From contig PBDN01000004.1 of the NCBI GenBank assembly GCA_002718135.1, forward strand, positions 1 to 58,326: a stretch of 58,326 nucleotides of DNA, written 5' to 3'. Made by a program: the position numbers and the translations under genes. Shown one piece after another: positions 46,580-56,108 of the stretch (within the stretch, counting starts at the first letter, position 1; each line of letters starts with the position of its first letter). This stretch comes from Pelagibacteraceae bacterium (lineage in GTDB: Bacteria; Pseudomonadota; Alphaproteobacteria; HIMB59; GCA-002718135). The notes below the pieces were generated by a model. It had not been told where the DNA came from. It saw nothing but the letters and a program-made list of their open reading frames with translations, and did not search any database.

Positions 46580-47326
46580 TCAGACTATTGAACTTTTTCC
46601 ACCTAATAATGAAACCATTTTTTGAATGTCTTTAATTATAGAACTTAAATCTTTTAGAGTCCAAGAAGATACCACTATGTTTACACCTCCTTTTTTTGAA
46701 ATATAATTAAAGTACGGATAACTGCCTATTGAGCACTTTGGATTATTTGTTTGAATTTGATCTAACCCTGAAGCAATAATGCTTTCATATAGATTAATAT
46801 TAATTGTAACAATTTTTTTTGGATTTCCCTTTTTTAAAGTTTCTAATACATTATTTAACATTTTTTTCATTATTTCAGGAACTCCAGGAAGGACATAAAC
46901 ATTGTTGATTTTGAATCCGGGGGCTGCTGTCATAGGGTTTAGAATTAGTTCAGCACCTCTAGGCATCATAGCCATTCTTTGACGATTAGCATTAAATTCT
47001 CCTTTTGGGTAATATTTTGAAAGAATATTATAAGCTGCAGAATTTATTTCATATTTTTTGTTAAATGCATCAGCAATACTTTCCGAAGTAATATCATCGT
47101 GAGTTGGACCAATACCACCGGTCGTAAAAACATAGTTATATTTATCACTGAATAATTTTATAGATTCTATTATTATTTTTTTTTTATCTTGGATTGTTCT
47201 TATTTCTTCAAGTTTAATACCAGAAGAAGTTAAATTTTTAGCAATAAAATTTGCATTGGTGTCTAGAGTTCTTCCTGATAATATTTCATCTCCAATTATC
47301 AAAATTCCTGCAGTAAAATGGGTCAT
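46580..47326 (-). CDS. CinA-like molybdopterin-binding-domain protein
   Basis: A 248-residue protein with the MoCF-biosynthesis fold: GDEILSGRTLDTNANFIAKN at the N-terminus and TTGGIGPTHDDITSESIAD. It corresponds to the N-terminal half of CinA and lacks the C-terminal NMN-deamidase domain; such short forms are common in alphaproteobacteria. The name does not prove a role in molybdenum-cofactor synthesis. It is divergent to map across 62 bases and upstream of tRNA-Leu. Confidence 0.85.
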   Translation of the reverse strand: MTHFTAGILIIGDEILSGRTLDTNANFIAKNLTSSGIKLEEIRTIQDKKKIIIESIKLFSDKYNYVFTTGGIGPTHDDITSESIADAFNKKYEINSAAYNILSKYYPKGEFNANRQRMAMMPRGAELILNPMTAAPGFKINNVYVLPGVPEIMKKMLNNVLETLKKGNPKKIVTININLYESIIASGLDQIQTNNPKCSIGSYPYFNYISKKGGVNIVVSSWTLKDLSSIIKDIQKMVSLLGGKSSIV

Positions 47327-47388
47327 AAGTATATTTTTTTATAATTATCCTGTTATTTAACAAATAAAAACATTAAATAGAATATAAA

Positions 47389-48183
47389 ATGCAATCTAAT
47401 AATATCCCAATTTATCAAAAAGATGACTTTAAAAAAATGAGAGAAGCTGGAAGGTTAGCCGCTTTTGTATTGGATCAGCTTTATGAATTAATTAAAACTG
47501 GAATATCAACACTTGAAATAAATAATTTTTGTCACGATCTAATTATTAAAAATAACGCAATACCTGCTCCTTTAAACTATAGAGGTTTCCCAAAATCAGT
47601 TTGCACGTCAGTAAACCACGTTGTTTGTCATGGTATTCCAAATGAAAAAAAAATATTAAACGATGGGGATATAATAAATGTTGATGTAACAGTTATTCTT
47701 AATGGATGGTATGGTGATAGTTCAAGAATGTTTGTAGCTGGTAAAACTAATAATAAAAATCTAGATTTGATTAAATCAACTTATGAATGTCTTAACATAG
47801 GAATTAAAGAAGCAAAACCAGGAAAACATTTAGGTGATATAGGGTATAAAATTCAAGAATATGCAGAATCTAAAAAATATTCAGTTGTAAGAGATTTTTG
47901 TGGTCATGGAATAGGAAATCAATTTCATACCCCACCCAGTGTACTTCATTACGGTAGTTATGGAGAAGGACCAGAACTTAAACCTGGAATGTTTTTTACT
48001 ATCGAACCAATGATTAATTTAGGGGATTGGAAAATAAAAATACTAAACGACGGATGGACAGCTGTTACAAAAGATAAATCTTTATCTGCTCAATTTGAAC
48101 ATACAATAGGAATTACTGAAGATGGCAATGAAATATTTACTTTGTCAGAAAACAATACAGATTTTCCAATAAATGAATTATAA
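47389..48183 (+). CDS. map: Methionine aminopeptidase, type I
   Basis: A 264-residue enzyme that removes the initiator methionine. The two-metal site residues are present: DVTVILNGWYGDSSRMF, the catalytic His in DFCGHGIGNQFHTPP, Glu in FFTIEPMINLG and the final Glu in QFEHTIGI. The length is usual for the simple type I form. purB begins 9 bases downstream. It is probably essential. Confidence 0.96.
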   Translation: MQSNNIPIYQKDDFKKMREAGRLAAFVLDQLYELIKTGISTLEINNFCHDLIIKNNAIPAPLNYRGFPKSVCTSVNHVVCHGIPNEKKILNDGDIINVDVTVILNGWYGDSSRMFVAGKTNNKNLDLIKSTYECLNIGIKEAKPGKHLGDIGYKIQEYAESKKYSVVRDFCGHGIGNQFHTPPSVLHYGSYGEGPELKPGMFFTIEPMINLGDWKIKILNDGWTAVTKDKSLSAQFEHTIGITEDGNEIFTLSENNTDFPINEL

Positions 48184-48192
48184 AAAGAAATT

Positions 48193-49482
48193 ATGATACC
48201 TAGGTACAATAGACCCAATATTGAAAAGATATGGACTTTAGATAATAAATTTAAAATTTGGACAGAAATAGAATGTCTGATTGCGGAAAGGTTATCTGAT
48301 ATTGGAACAATTCCAAAAAATGCTGCAAAAGACATAAGAAAAAAAGCAAAATTTAATGTTAAAGAAATCATCACATTAGAAAAACAAACTAAACATGATG
48401 TTATAGCTTATATAAATAATGTTAGTAAATATATAGGAAAAAATTCCAAATACTTTCATCATGGAGTAACCTCAAGTGATATTATTGATACTAGTTTTTC
48501 AATTCAATTAAAGCAAACAGGTGAGATTTTACATAAACAATTAAATATTTTATTAAAAAGTTTAAAATCAAAGTCTATTAAATATAAAAATACGATTATG
48601 ATGGGTAGAAGTCACGGAATACATGCCGAACCAATAACTTTTGGATTAAAACTTGCCTCATTTTATCATGAATTTAAAAGAAACTTAAAAAGATTAGAAT
48701 TAGCAATAGATGAAATAAGCATATGCTCTATTTCTGGACCTGTTGGAACTTATAATACTATAGATCCAAGAGTAGAAAAATATGTAGCCAAAAAATTTAA
48801 CTTAAAAACAGAAGATGTATCTACCCAAGTAATTCCTAGGGATAGACATGCATTTTTTTTCTCTGTTTTAGGAATTATTGGGTCATCTATAGAACGTCTT
48901 GCTGTTGAAATTAGACATTTACAAAGAACTGAATTGCTTGAAGTAGAGGAAAAATTTAATTCTTTACAAAAAGGTTCATCGGCGATGCCGCATAAAAAAA
49001 ATCCTATTTTAAGTGAAAATTTAACAGGTTTAGCCAGATATATTAGAAGTGGTGTTATTCCTTCTATGGAAAATATAGCCTTGTGGCATGAAAGAGACAT
49101 AAGTCACTCAAGTGTTGAGAGAATTATGGCCCCTGATTTAACTATTATATTAGATTTTGCTTTAAATAGACTTAATGAGGTGGTTAATAATTTAGTTGTA
49201 TATCCTAAAAAAATGCTAAAAAATTTAAATATGCTAGGAGGTATTCACAATAGTCAAATTCTTATGTTAGCTTTAACTAAGAAGGGCATTTCTAGACAAA
49301 AAGCTTACTCATTAGTTCAAAAATGCACAATGGAATCAATGAATAAAAAAATTGATTTTGAAAAATTATTATTAAAAAATAAAAATATAAGAAAAATTCT
49401 TTCAGAAGTAGAAATTAAAAAAATAATTCATCATTTTAAAAATGACAAAATAGCTTGGATTTTTAAAAATAAAATTAAATAA
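48193..49482 (+). CDS. purB: Adenylosuccinate lyase
   Basis: A 429-residue fumarase-superfamily enzyme acting twice in purine synthesis (SAICAR to AICAR, and adenylosuccinate to AMP). The signature GSSAMPHKKNPILSENL is intact, and MGRSHGIHAEPITFG holds an active-site His. The start is close to the family start (MIPRYNRPNIEKIW). It follows map and precedes bolA. Confidence 0.96.
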   Translation: MIPRYNRPNIEKIWTLDNKFKIWTEIECLIAERLSDIGTIPKNAAKDIRKKAKFNVKEIITLEKQTKHDVIAYINNVSKYIGKNSKYFHHGVTSSDIIDTSFSIQLKQTGEILHKQLNILLKSLKSKSIKYKNTIMMGRSHGIHAEPITFGLKLASFYHEFKRNLKRLELAIDEISICSISGPVGTYNTIDPRVEKYVAKKFNLKTEDVSTQVIPRDRHAFFFSVLGIIGSSIERLAVEIRHLQRTELLEVEEKFNSLQKGSSAMPHKKNPILSENLTGLARYIRSGVIPSMENIALWHERDISHSSVERIMAPDLTIILDFALNRLNEVVNNLVVYPKKMLKNLNMLGGIHNSQILMLALTKKGISRQKAYSLVQKCTMESMNKKIDFEKLLLKNKNIRKILSEVEIKKIIHHFKNDKIAWIFKNKIK

Positions 49483-49519
49483 GCTTTCTTTTTTGAGATT
49501 TCTAAACTATTTAAGTATC

Positions 49520-49750
49520 ATGCCAATGTCTATTGAAAAGTTGGAGAAGCTAATAAAAGAATCTATACCTAATAGTGAGGTGAAAATTGAAGATTTAAAA
49601 GGTGATGGCGATCATTATAGTGCGACAATAGTTTCAAAATCTTTTAAAGGTAAATCTCGTTTAGATCAGCATAAAATGGTATATAGTGCACTTGAAGGTA
49701 GAATGGGTAGTGAACTTCATGCTTTAATGCTCAAAACTAAAACGGAGTAA
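49520..49750 (+). CDS. bolA: BolA-family protein
   Basis: A 76-residue BolA-like protein (IbaG/YrbA type) with the helix-turn DHYSATIVSKSFKGKSRLDQH and the conserved His in LDQHKMVY. BolA proteins pair with CGFS glutaredoxins to bind or move a [2Fe-2S] cluster. The next gene is exactly such a glutaredoxin, 2 bases away. The ATG at 49520 is chosen over an in-frame TTG at 49493; the ATG at 49526 is also possible. Confidence 0.93.
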   Translation: MPMSIEKLEKLIKESIPNSEVKIEDLKGDGDHYSATIVSKSFKGKSRLDQHKMVYSALEGRMGSELHALMLKTKTE

Positions 49751-49752
49751 AT

Positions 49753-50097
49753 ATGAAAGAAAATATAGTTGATGTTACTGAAAATATAAATAATGAAATT
49801 AAGTCCAATGATGTTGTTTTGTTTATGAAAGGTACACCTGTATTCCCTATGTGTGGATTTTCAGCTGCTGTAGTAGAAATTTTATCAAATCTTAATATAA
49901 AATACACTAGTGTTAATGTACTAGATAGTGATGAAATGAGAGAGGGAATAAAAAAATTTTCAAACTGGCCAACAATACCTCAATTATATGTCAAAGAAGA
50001 ATTTATTGGTGGTTGTGATATAATAAAAGAAATGAATGAATCTGGTGAACTTTTAGAATTATTTAAAACTAAAGGTATAGAAACAAGCTCTTCATAA
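49753..50097 (+). CDS. grxD: Monothiol glutaredoxin (CGFS type)
   Basis: A 114-residue glutaredoxin with the active site CGFS at C34 in PVFPMCGFSAAVVEIL, and the glutathione-binding WPTIPQLYV and GGCDIIKEM segments. It carries iron-sulfur clusters with BolA. The bolA-grxD pair is widely conserved. It may help supply clusters for enzymes such as MoaA, but this is inference. Confidence 0.96.
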   Translation: MKENIVDVTENINNEIKSNDVVLFMKGTPVFPMCGFSAAVVEILSNLNIKYTSVNVLDSDEMREGIKKFSNWPTIPQLYVKEEFIGGCDIIKEMNESGELLELFKTKGIETSSS

Positions 50098-50098
50098 A

Positions 50099-51013
50099 TT
50101 GAAAATTAATTTATTTTATAAAGGCATTTTTTATACATGCATAGCATCTTTATTTTGGGGAATGCCTCAACCTTTAATTTTTAATGAGATAAAATATATT
50201 CCACACATAGAGGTAGCTATACACCGAGGTTTATGGTCTTTTGTTTTTTTATTTATATTCTTATCATTTTTTTCTAAACTTAATGATTTTTACTCTATTT
50301 TTTTTTCTTTAAAAAAAATATTAGTTTTAACAATAACAGCTATGTTAATTTCTATAAATTGGACTGGTTTTATATATGCTGTAAGTATAGAAAAAGTGCA
50401 TGAAGCTTCTATGGGATATTATATCACACCAATTATAAGTATTTTTCTTGGATACGTTTTTTTAAACGAAAAAATTTCTAAACTTAAATTCTTGTCTTTA
50501 ATTATGATGATAACCTCTATTACCTTTTTGATTTTCACTAATAAAACTATACCTATAATAGCGATTATAATTGGATTTACTTGGGGGGTATACGGATTAT
50601 TAAGGAAACAAATAGATATTAAACCTGAGATAGGACTTTTTTATGAATCTGGTTTAATTACATTAATTGCAGGACCATATTTAATATATTTATACTATTA
50701 TGATTTAGGTTATTTTTTAAATTATTCTTACTCAGCTTCTATTTTATTAATTTTAGCAGGAATAGTTACTATTTTTCCTTTATTTTTTTTTAATCTTGGA
50801 ATTAAATACATTCCCCTAGGATTAGCTGGGGTTCTTTTTTATTTAGCTCCGACTTTTCATTTTATTACTTCAATATTTATACTAAATGAAAATTTGAACC
50901 AAAATAAGTTGTTATCTTTTATAATTATTTGGCTTGCGATTATTATTTATATTTTTGACGTTGTGATGAAAGAAAAAATAATTAGCGAGAATAATACTCA
51001 ATTACTAAATTAG
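50099..51013 (+). CDS. rarD: RarD-type EamA transporter
   Basis: A 304-residue membrane protein with about ten helices in the EamA superfamily. RarD-like motifs are [20 protein letters not shown] and [21 protein letters not shown]. The start is TTG (2 bases after the grxD stop); no ATG precedes the first helix. Substrate unknown. It converges with rpsD, overlapping it by 32 bases, the largest convergent overlap in the window. Confidence 0.85.
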   Translation: MKINLFYKGIFYTCIASLFWGMPQPLIFNEIKYIPHIEVAIHRGLWSFVFLFIFLSFFSKLNDFYSIFFSLKKILVLTITAMLISINWTGFIYAVSIEKVHEASMGYYITPIISIFLGYVFLNEKISKLKFLSLIMMITSITFLIFTNKTIPIIAIIIGFTWGVYGLLRKQIDIKPEIGLFYESGLITLIAGPYLIYLYYYDLGYFLNYSYSASILLILAGIVTIFPLFFFNLGIKYIPLGLAGVLFYLAPTFHFITSIFILNENLNQNKLLSFIIIWLAIIIYIFDVVMKEKIISENNTQLLN

Positions 51014-51602
51014 GTTCCATAGTTACGGGGTAAGGAACATCATGAATTAAAGGTGCTCTTAAAAATCTACCTTTAAATTCCTTAATATCAACTTCAAGAT
51101 ATTCAGGTATTTCTCTTTCTTGTGAAATTATTGATTCCTGTATAATATTTATTTCCTTGCTATTATTTTTTATTGATATTTCATCACCGTCTTCTACTGA
51201 ATATGATGGGATATTAACTTTTTTATCATTAACCTTAACATGACCATGGTTAACAAGTTGTCTAGCAGCAAAAATAGTTGGGACAAATTTCATTCTATAA
51301 ACAATTGCATCAAGTCTTCTTTCTAGTAACTCTATAAGTATTTGACTGGTATCACCTTTAATATTAGAAGCTTTTTTGTATATTCTTCTAAATTGTTTTT
51401 CAGTTAGATCACCATAGTAAAATTTAAGTTTTTGTTTGGCAAATAATTGATTTCCATAATCTGAAAGTTTTTTTCTTTGACCTAAAGCTCCATGTTGTCC
51501 AGGTTTAGAATTTCTTTTATTAAATGGACTTTTGGGTCTCCCCCATAGATTGCACCCAAGTCTTCTATCAATCTTGTATTTTGCAGAAATTCTTTTTGTC
51601 AT
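50982..51602 (-). CDS. rpsD: 30S ribosomal protein S4
   Basis: A 206-residue primary-binding protein of the 30S subunit. It has the N-terminal [24 protein letters not shown] region, the [15 protein letters not shown] motif and the S4 RNA-binding domain ([20 protein letters not shown]). The length is typical. It stands alone, not next to rpoA/rpsK, as is usual in alphaproteobacteria. A very good promoter lies just before the start codon. Confidence 0.96.
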   Translation of the reverse strand: MTKRISAKYKIDRRLGCNLWGRPKSPFNKRNSKPGQHGALGQRKKLSDYGNQLFAKQKLKFYYGDLTEKQFRRIYKKASNIKGDTSQILIELLERRLDAIVYRMKFVPTIFAARQLVNHGHVKVNDKKVNIPSYSVEDGDEISIKNNSKEINIIQESIISQEREIPEYLEVDIKEFKGRFLRAPLIHDVPYPVTMEPNLVIEYYSR

Positions 51603-51614
51603 GTTTTAATGGGC

Positions 51615-51642
51615 TATATAGACATAAAAAAAATGTTGTCAA
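51615..51642 (-). promoter_or_regulatory. Sigma-70-type promoter of rpsD
   Basis: On the minus strand a perfect -35 box TTGACA (51642-51637) is followed after 16 bases by TATATA (51620-51615). The predicted start would be near 51608, giving a leader of only about 6 bases, and no Shine-Dalgarno sequence is seen before the ATG. Confidence 0.6.
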
Positions 51643-51665
51643 ATTGAATATTTATTATTTATGGC

Positions 51666-52385
51666 TTATTTACTCAGTTTTTTAGTAATACCCCATAGAG
51701 TATTTAATTCTTTATTCGTCAAATTAGCTTTTAGATAAATGGCATAAATATTGTCTATCATGCTTTCCTTTTTTTCCAATGGAACAAAAAAATTATTTCC
51801 ATCAAGACTCTTAACTAAGTAATTTACAAATTTATTTAAATCATTTTTGGATGCTTGCTCTTTAGAACTCTTATTATTATTTTTATTAAAATCTTTATAT
51901 TTCATTGTAATTTCGAATAATTTATATGCAACAATAGAAACTGCATGGGAAAGATTTAGAGATTTATTTAGATTGTTTGTAGGTATAGTAAAAATAAAAT
52001 CAGCTAATCTTAAATCATAATTTGATAGACCTGAATTTTCAGGACCAAACATTATTGCAATATTTGAATTTTTATTTAGTGAATCTTGCAAATCAATAAA
52101 AGAATAAAAAATTTTTTTTTGTAAAAAACGCTTTCTATTTGTAGTGGCTACAACTAATTTATAAGGATTTAATGCTTTATTGAGGTCATAATAGACTTTG
52201 CAATTTTCTATTATTTTTTTAGCATGCTTTGCTGAATCCAAGGCTTTTTTATTTGGCCACCTATCCCTAGGACAAACTAAAATTAATTTTTTTAAACCAA
52301 AATTATTCATTGCCCTTGCAACCATTCCAATGTTTTCAGGTAGTTGAGGTCTCACTAAAATAATACTAGGTTTTGATAAATTCAA
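51666..52385 (-). CDS. trmJ: tRNA (cytidine/uridine-2'-O-)-methyltransferase TrmJ
   Basis: A 239-residue SPOUT methyltransferase that 2'-O-methylates tRNA position 32. The knot motifs are MFGPENSGLSNYDL and FTIPTNNLNKSLNLSHAV; the N-terminal VRPQLPENIGMVARAMNNFG is typical of TrmJ. A C-terminal helical extension is present. It lies 4 bases after cimA on the same strand and may be read from the same transcript. Confidence 0.92.
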   Translation of the reverse strand: MNLSKPSIILVRPQLPENIGMVARAMNNFGLKKLILVCPRDRWPNKKALDSAKHAKKIIENCKVYYDLNKALNPYKLVVATTNRKRFLQKKIFYSFIDLQDSLNKNSNIAIMFGPENSGLSNYDLRLADFIFTIPTNNLNKSLNLSHAVSIVAYKLFEITMKYKDFNKNNNKSSKEQASKNDLNKFVNYLVKSLDGNNFFVPLEKKESMIDNIYAIYLKANLTNKELNTLWGITKKLSK

Positions 52386-52389
52386 AATA

Positions 52390-53973
52390 TTATCTCAAAT
52401 CATTATATAACTTATAGGTTATGCTGTCATAAATTGCATTATATGAAGCATCAATAATATTTGTAGAAACACCAACTGTTGTCCAATGGTTTTTTGTATT
52501 ATCAGTAGATTCAATTAAAACTCTAGTAATAGCACCGGTTCCTTTATCTGATGATAAAATCATTACTTTGTAATCTGTTAATTTAAGATCAACTAAACTT
52601 GGATAAAAATCAATTAGAGCTTGACGAAGAGCGCTATCAATTGCGTTTACTGGTCCATTTCCTACTCCAACCGTCATTCGTTCTTCATCTGATACCTTTA
52701 AATGAACAGTAGCCTCTGAATCAGTAACTAATTTACCTTTAGCGTTCCATCTTCTTTCATCAGTTACTCTAAATTTTGTTAAATTAAAAAATTCATTAAC
52801 TTGATTTAGATGTTTTCTAACGAGAAGTTCAAAACTTGCTAGCGCAGTATCGTATAAAAAGCCTTCTGATTCTTTTTGTTTAATAATATCTAAAATTTCA
52901 TTTATGTGTTTACTTTCAATAGAAATTGATAATTTATTTAACTGACTTAATAAATTCGCTTTTCCTGCTTGATTAGATATAACTACATTTCTTGAGTTTC
53001 CAACAAGTTCAGGATTGATGTGCTCATAAGTAATTGGGTCTTTTGCAACAGCTGATGCATGTAAGCCCCCTTTATGTGAGAAAGCATTTTCACCTACATA
53101 AGAGGAATTTTTTGAATTAGGGAGATTCAATAAATTATTAAGCAATTTAGATACTTTGGTAAGAGATTTCAATTTATCTAAATCAATACTAGTCTTAAAA
53201 TTTGTTTTTAAAAGCAAAGTTGGAATTAAGGAAATTAAATTTGTATTGCCACACCTTTCACCTAGACCGTTTATAGTTCCTTGAACATGTCTAACTCCTG
53301 CATAAATTGCAGCTAAAGCGTTAGCAACTCCATTCTCAGTATCATTGTGGGCATGTATACCTAAATTTTTGCCAGGAATTACTTTTATTATTTTTTGAAT
53401 AATTTCTGTGATTTCATGAGGTAATGTTCCTCCATTAGTATCACAAAGAACAACCCATCTAGCTCCACTTTCATAAGCTGTTTTAATACATTGTATTGCA
53501 TATTCTTTGTTTTCTTTATATCCATCGAAAAAGTGTTCTGCATCAAATATAACTTCTTTGTTTTTACTATTTATGTAAGAAACACTTTCTTGAATCATTT
53601 GAATATTTTCTTTTTCTGAAATACCCAAAGCATTTTTAACTTGAAAAGAAGATGATTTACCTACTATACAAATGCTAGCAGCTTGACTATTTATTAAGGA
53701 ATTTAAACCAGGATCATTCTCTGCACTTCTTCCAGGTCTTCTTGTCATTCCAAAAGCTGTAAATTTAGAGTTTTTAAAATTTAATTTTCTAGAAAAGAAA
53801 TCATTATCAGTATTATTTGCTCCTGGCCAACCTCCTTCAACATAATCAAGCCCAAGATCATCAAGGGTTTGTGAAATAATCATTTTATCACTAACAGAAA
53901 AATTAACTCCTGTTGTTTGTTGACCATCTCGTAAAGTTGTATCAAATAAATATATTTTATCTTCAGTTTTCAT
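52390..53973 (-). CDS. cimA: (R)-Citramalate synthase
   Basis: A 527-residue enzyme that joins pyruvate and acetyl-CoA, giving a threonine-independent route to isoleucine. It has the HMGL-like barrel (DTTLRDGQQTTGVNFS, GIHAHNDTENGVANALA and GTINGLGERCGNTNLI) and the LeuA-type regulatory domain at the C-terminus, which may sense isoleucine. The sequence is of the CimA type (length and YVEGGWPGAN) and not isopropylmalate synthase. It lies 37 bases after gltX. Confidence 0.9.
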   Translation of the reverse strand: MKTEDKIYLFDTTLRDGQQTTGVNFSVSDKMIISQTLDDLGLDYVEGGWPGANNTDNDFFSRKLNFKNSKFTAFGMTRRPGRSAENDPGLNSLINSQAASICIVGKSSSFQVKNALGISEKENIQMIQESVSYINSKNKEVIFDAEHFFDGYKENKEYAIQCIKTAYESGARWVVLCDTNGGTLPHEITEIIQKIIKVIPGKNLGIHAHNDTENGVANALAAIYAGVRHVQGTINGLGERCGNTNLISLIPTLLLKTNFKTSIDLDKLKSLTKVSKLLNNLLNLPNSKNSSYVGENAFSHKGGLHASAVAKDPITYEHINPELVGNSRNVVISNQAGKANLLSQLNKLSISIESKHINEILDIIKQKESEGFLYDTALASFELLVRKHLNQVNEFFNLTKFRVTDERRWNAKGKLVTDSEATVHLKVSDEERMTVGVGNGPVNAIDSALRQALIDFYPSLVDLKLTDYKVMILSSDKGTGAITRVLIESTDNTKNHWTTVGVSTNIIDASYNAIYDSITYKLYNDLR

Positions 53974-54010
53974 AATTATATTGGGTTCTTAGAGTAATAA
54001 AAAAAATTTT

Positions 54011-55345
54011 CTATAATTTTCCAAATTTCCTCAGAATTATCTCTTTATTAATTAAAGGCATGAAGTATTTAAGTTCTGGACCTTTTTCTAAACCAGTTAA
54101 AATAATCCTCAAGGGCAAAAATAAATCTTTCCCTTTGATTCCTGTAATTTTAGTTATTTCATTAGTCCATATATTCCAGGTATTTTCATCAAAAGGTTCT
54201 TGAGGAATATTTTCAATAGCTGAATTTATTAATTTAGAATCAAAATTATAATCATCTAGTTTAATAATTTTAGTTATAGTATTAAACCACTTATTAGTAT
54301 CTGAAAAAAAATTCAAATTATTTTTACTAAAATTCCAAAATGTTTCTTTATAGAATTTATTTTCAATAAAATTTAATCTTGATTCAATTTGATCATATTT
54401 ATATTCTTTCAATATATTAGAATTAAGTGATTTAAGAACGTCTATTGAAAATTTTGCGGAAGAGTTTGATATATCACTAATATTGAAATTTTTTAAAATA
54501 TGATCAACGTTATTTAAAACTGCAATATCTTTACTTGAACCTATAAACAGCAAATAATTTAAAAGAGTAATATTTTCGTATCCTTCTTTTCTTAATTTTT
54601 CAATTGTCATACTTCCCAGTCTTTTTGCAAATCCTCTACCTTGTTCATCAGTTAAAAATGGATGATGTGCAAAGTTAGGAATTTTTCCTTCTAACGCATC
54701 AAAGATTTGAATATGATATGCAGTATTAGTTATATGATCTTCGCCTCTTATGATATCCGTAATTTCTGAATCAATATCATCAATAACTGAAGGAAGATGA
54801 TACAGCATACTGCCATCTTCGCGAATTAATATTGGGTCACTTAAATTCTTAGATTCAAATGAAACATCACCTTTAATTAGATCAGTCCAAAATATTCTCT
54901 TATCATTTAACTTAAATCTCCAATGAGGCTTTTTACCATTTTTGATATTTGAATTAATATCATCTTTTGATAGATTTAAAGATGATCTATCATAAATTGG
55001 AGGCTTACCAGAAGACAATAAAGCCTTTTTTTTAAGTGACAATTCTTCTAAAGTTTCAAAACATGGGTATATTCTATTATCTTTTTTTAGTTTTTCTATT
55101 TTGGAATTATATAAATTGATTCTCGTAGATTGATTAAAAGTTTTTTGCCAATCTAAACCTAACCATTTAAGATCTTCTTTTATGCTTAATTCGTTTTCTT
55201 TTGAAGATCTTTTAGTATCAGTATCATCGATCCTCAAAATGAATTTTCCATTATTAATTTTTGCATATGCCCAGTTTAATAATGCTGAACGAGTATTGCC
55301 TAGATGGATTTTTCCAGTAGGACTAGGTGCGAATCTACATTTCAT
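54011..55345 (-). CDS. gltX: Glutamyl-tRNA synthetase
   Basis: A 444-residue class I synthetase charging tRNA-Glu. The HIGH motif appears as HLGN in FAPSPTGKIHLGNTRS and the KMSKS-type motif as KRLGS in FAKRLGSMTIEK. The length is short for GltX, and alphaproteobacteria often have two copies, one of which also charges tRNA-Gln; I cannot tell which this is. nadE lies 1 base upstream on the same strand. Confidence 0.93.
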   Translation of the reverse strand: MKCRFAPSPTGKIHLGNTRSALLNWAYAKINNGKFILRIDDTDTKRSSKENELSIKEDLKWLGLDWQKTFNQSTRINLYNSKIEKLKKDNRIYPCFETLEELSLKKKALLSSGKPPIYDRSSLNLSKDDINSNIKNGKKPHWRFKLNDKRIFWTDLIKGDVSFESKNLSDPILIREDGSMLYHLPSVIDDIDSEITDIIRGEDHITNTAYHIQIFDALEGKIPNFAHHPFLTDEQGRGFAKRLGSMTIEKLRKEGYENITLLNYLLFIGSSKDIAVLNNVDHILKNFNISDISNSSAKFSIDVLKSLNSNILKEYKYDQIESRLNFIENKFYKETFWNFSKNNLNFFSDTNKWFNTITKIIKLDDYNFDSKLINSAIENIPQEPFDENTWNIWTNEITKITGIKGKDLFLPLRIILTGLEKGPELKYFMPLINKEIILRKFGKL

Positions 55346-55346
55346 A

Positions 55347-56087
55347 TTATTTTTTTGGTATTATACAAACAGGTATTGGAAGCATTTTGTGTAAATTTGG
55401 CTCACGTATTTGTAAATATTTTTTATAAAACTTACTATTTTTATTAAACATAGCTTCTTCTATTTCTTTATAACTTAATCCTAATTGATTTTCATCATTT
55501 CTACTATCATCCCAAAGTCCGTCAGTAGGTTCAGCATTTACTATATCACTTATTATTTTAAGTTTTGATGCCATATTCCAAACTTCAGATTTGGTACAGT
55601 CTGCAATAGGGGATATATCTACTGCCCCATCACCATATTTTGTATAAAAACCTACACCAAAGTCTTCCACTTTATTACCAGTACCTACTACTAAACCATT
55701 ATTACTTTGAGCTATTTGATAAAGTGTAACCATTCTTAACCTAGATCTAGAATTTGCAAATGCAAGTTCATTATTAAAATCCTTATGTTTTTTTTCAAAA
55801 GCATTAAACACAGAATCAAGATTTATTGTTAAAGTTTCTACATTTTTAAAATTTTCATTTAACCAATTTAAATGTCTTAAGCTTAAATTATGCTGATTAA
55901 TATTTTGTTTAATTGGCATAGAAACTGCAATTGTTTTTAAACCAGTTTTTGCACATAACGTACTTGTCAATGCTGAATCAACACCCCCAGATACTCCAAT
56001 TACTAAAGTAACAGGTTGAAATTTTATATTTTGAGTATATTTTTTTATCCAACTTGAGATATAATCTATTTTTTCATCAAGATTCAT
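55347..56087 (-). CDS. nadE: NAD synthetase (ammonia-dependent type)
   Basis: A 246-residue N-type ATP pyrophosphatase that amidates deamido-NAD. The P-loop is VSGGVDSAL near residue 30, followed by GTGNKVEDFGVGFYTKYGDG and SPIADCTKSEVW. The N-terminal glutaminase domain of the larger form is absent, so it should use free ammonia. It is followed by gltX and preceded by the DAHP synthase gene. Confidence 0.93.
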   Translation of the reverse strand: MNLDEKIDYISSWIKKYTQNIKFQPVTLVIGVSGGVDSALTSTLCAKTGLKTIAVSMPIKQNINQHNLSLRHLNWLNENFKNVETLTINLDSVFNAFEKKHKDFNNELAFANSRSRLRMVTLYQIAQSNNGLVVGTGNKVEDFGVGFYTKYGDGAVDISPIADCTKSEVWNMASKLKIISDIVNAEPTDGLWDDSRNDENQLGLSYKEIEEAMFNKNSKFYKKYLQIREPNLHKMLPIPVCIIPKK

Positions 56088-56108
56088 AGATATAAGATAT
56101 ATTTAATT

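Noticed and set aside
46580..47326. CinA-like gene as part of a molybdenum-cofactor cluster with moaA
   Set aside because: It is on the opposite strand, more than 1 kb away and separated by three genes; the domain is found in proteins with unrelated roles.
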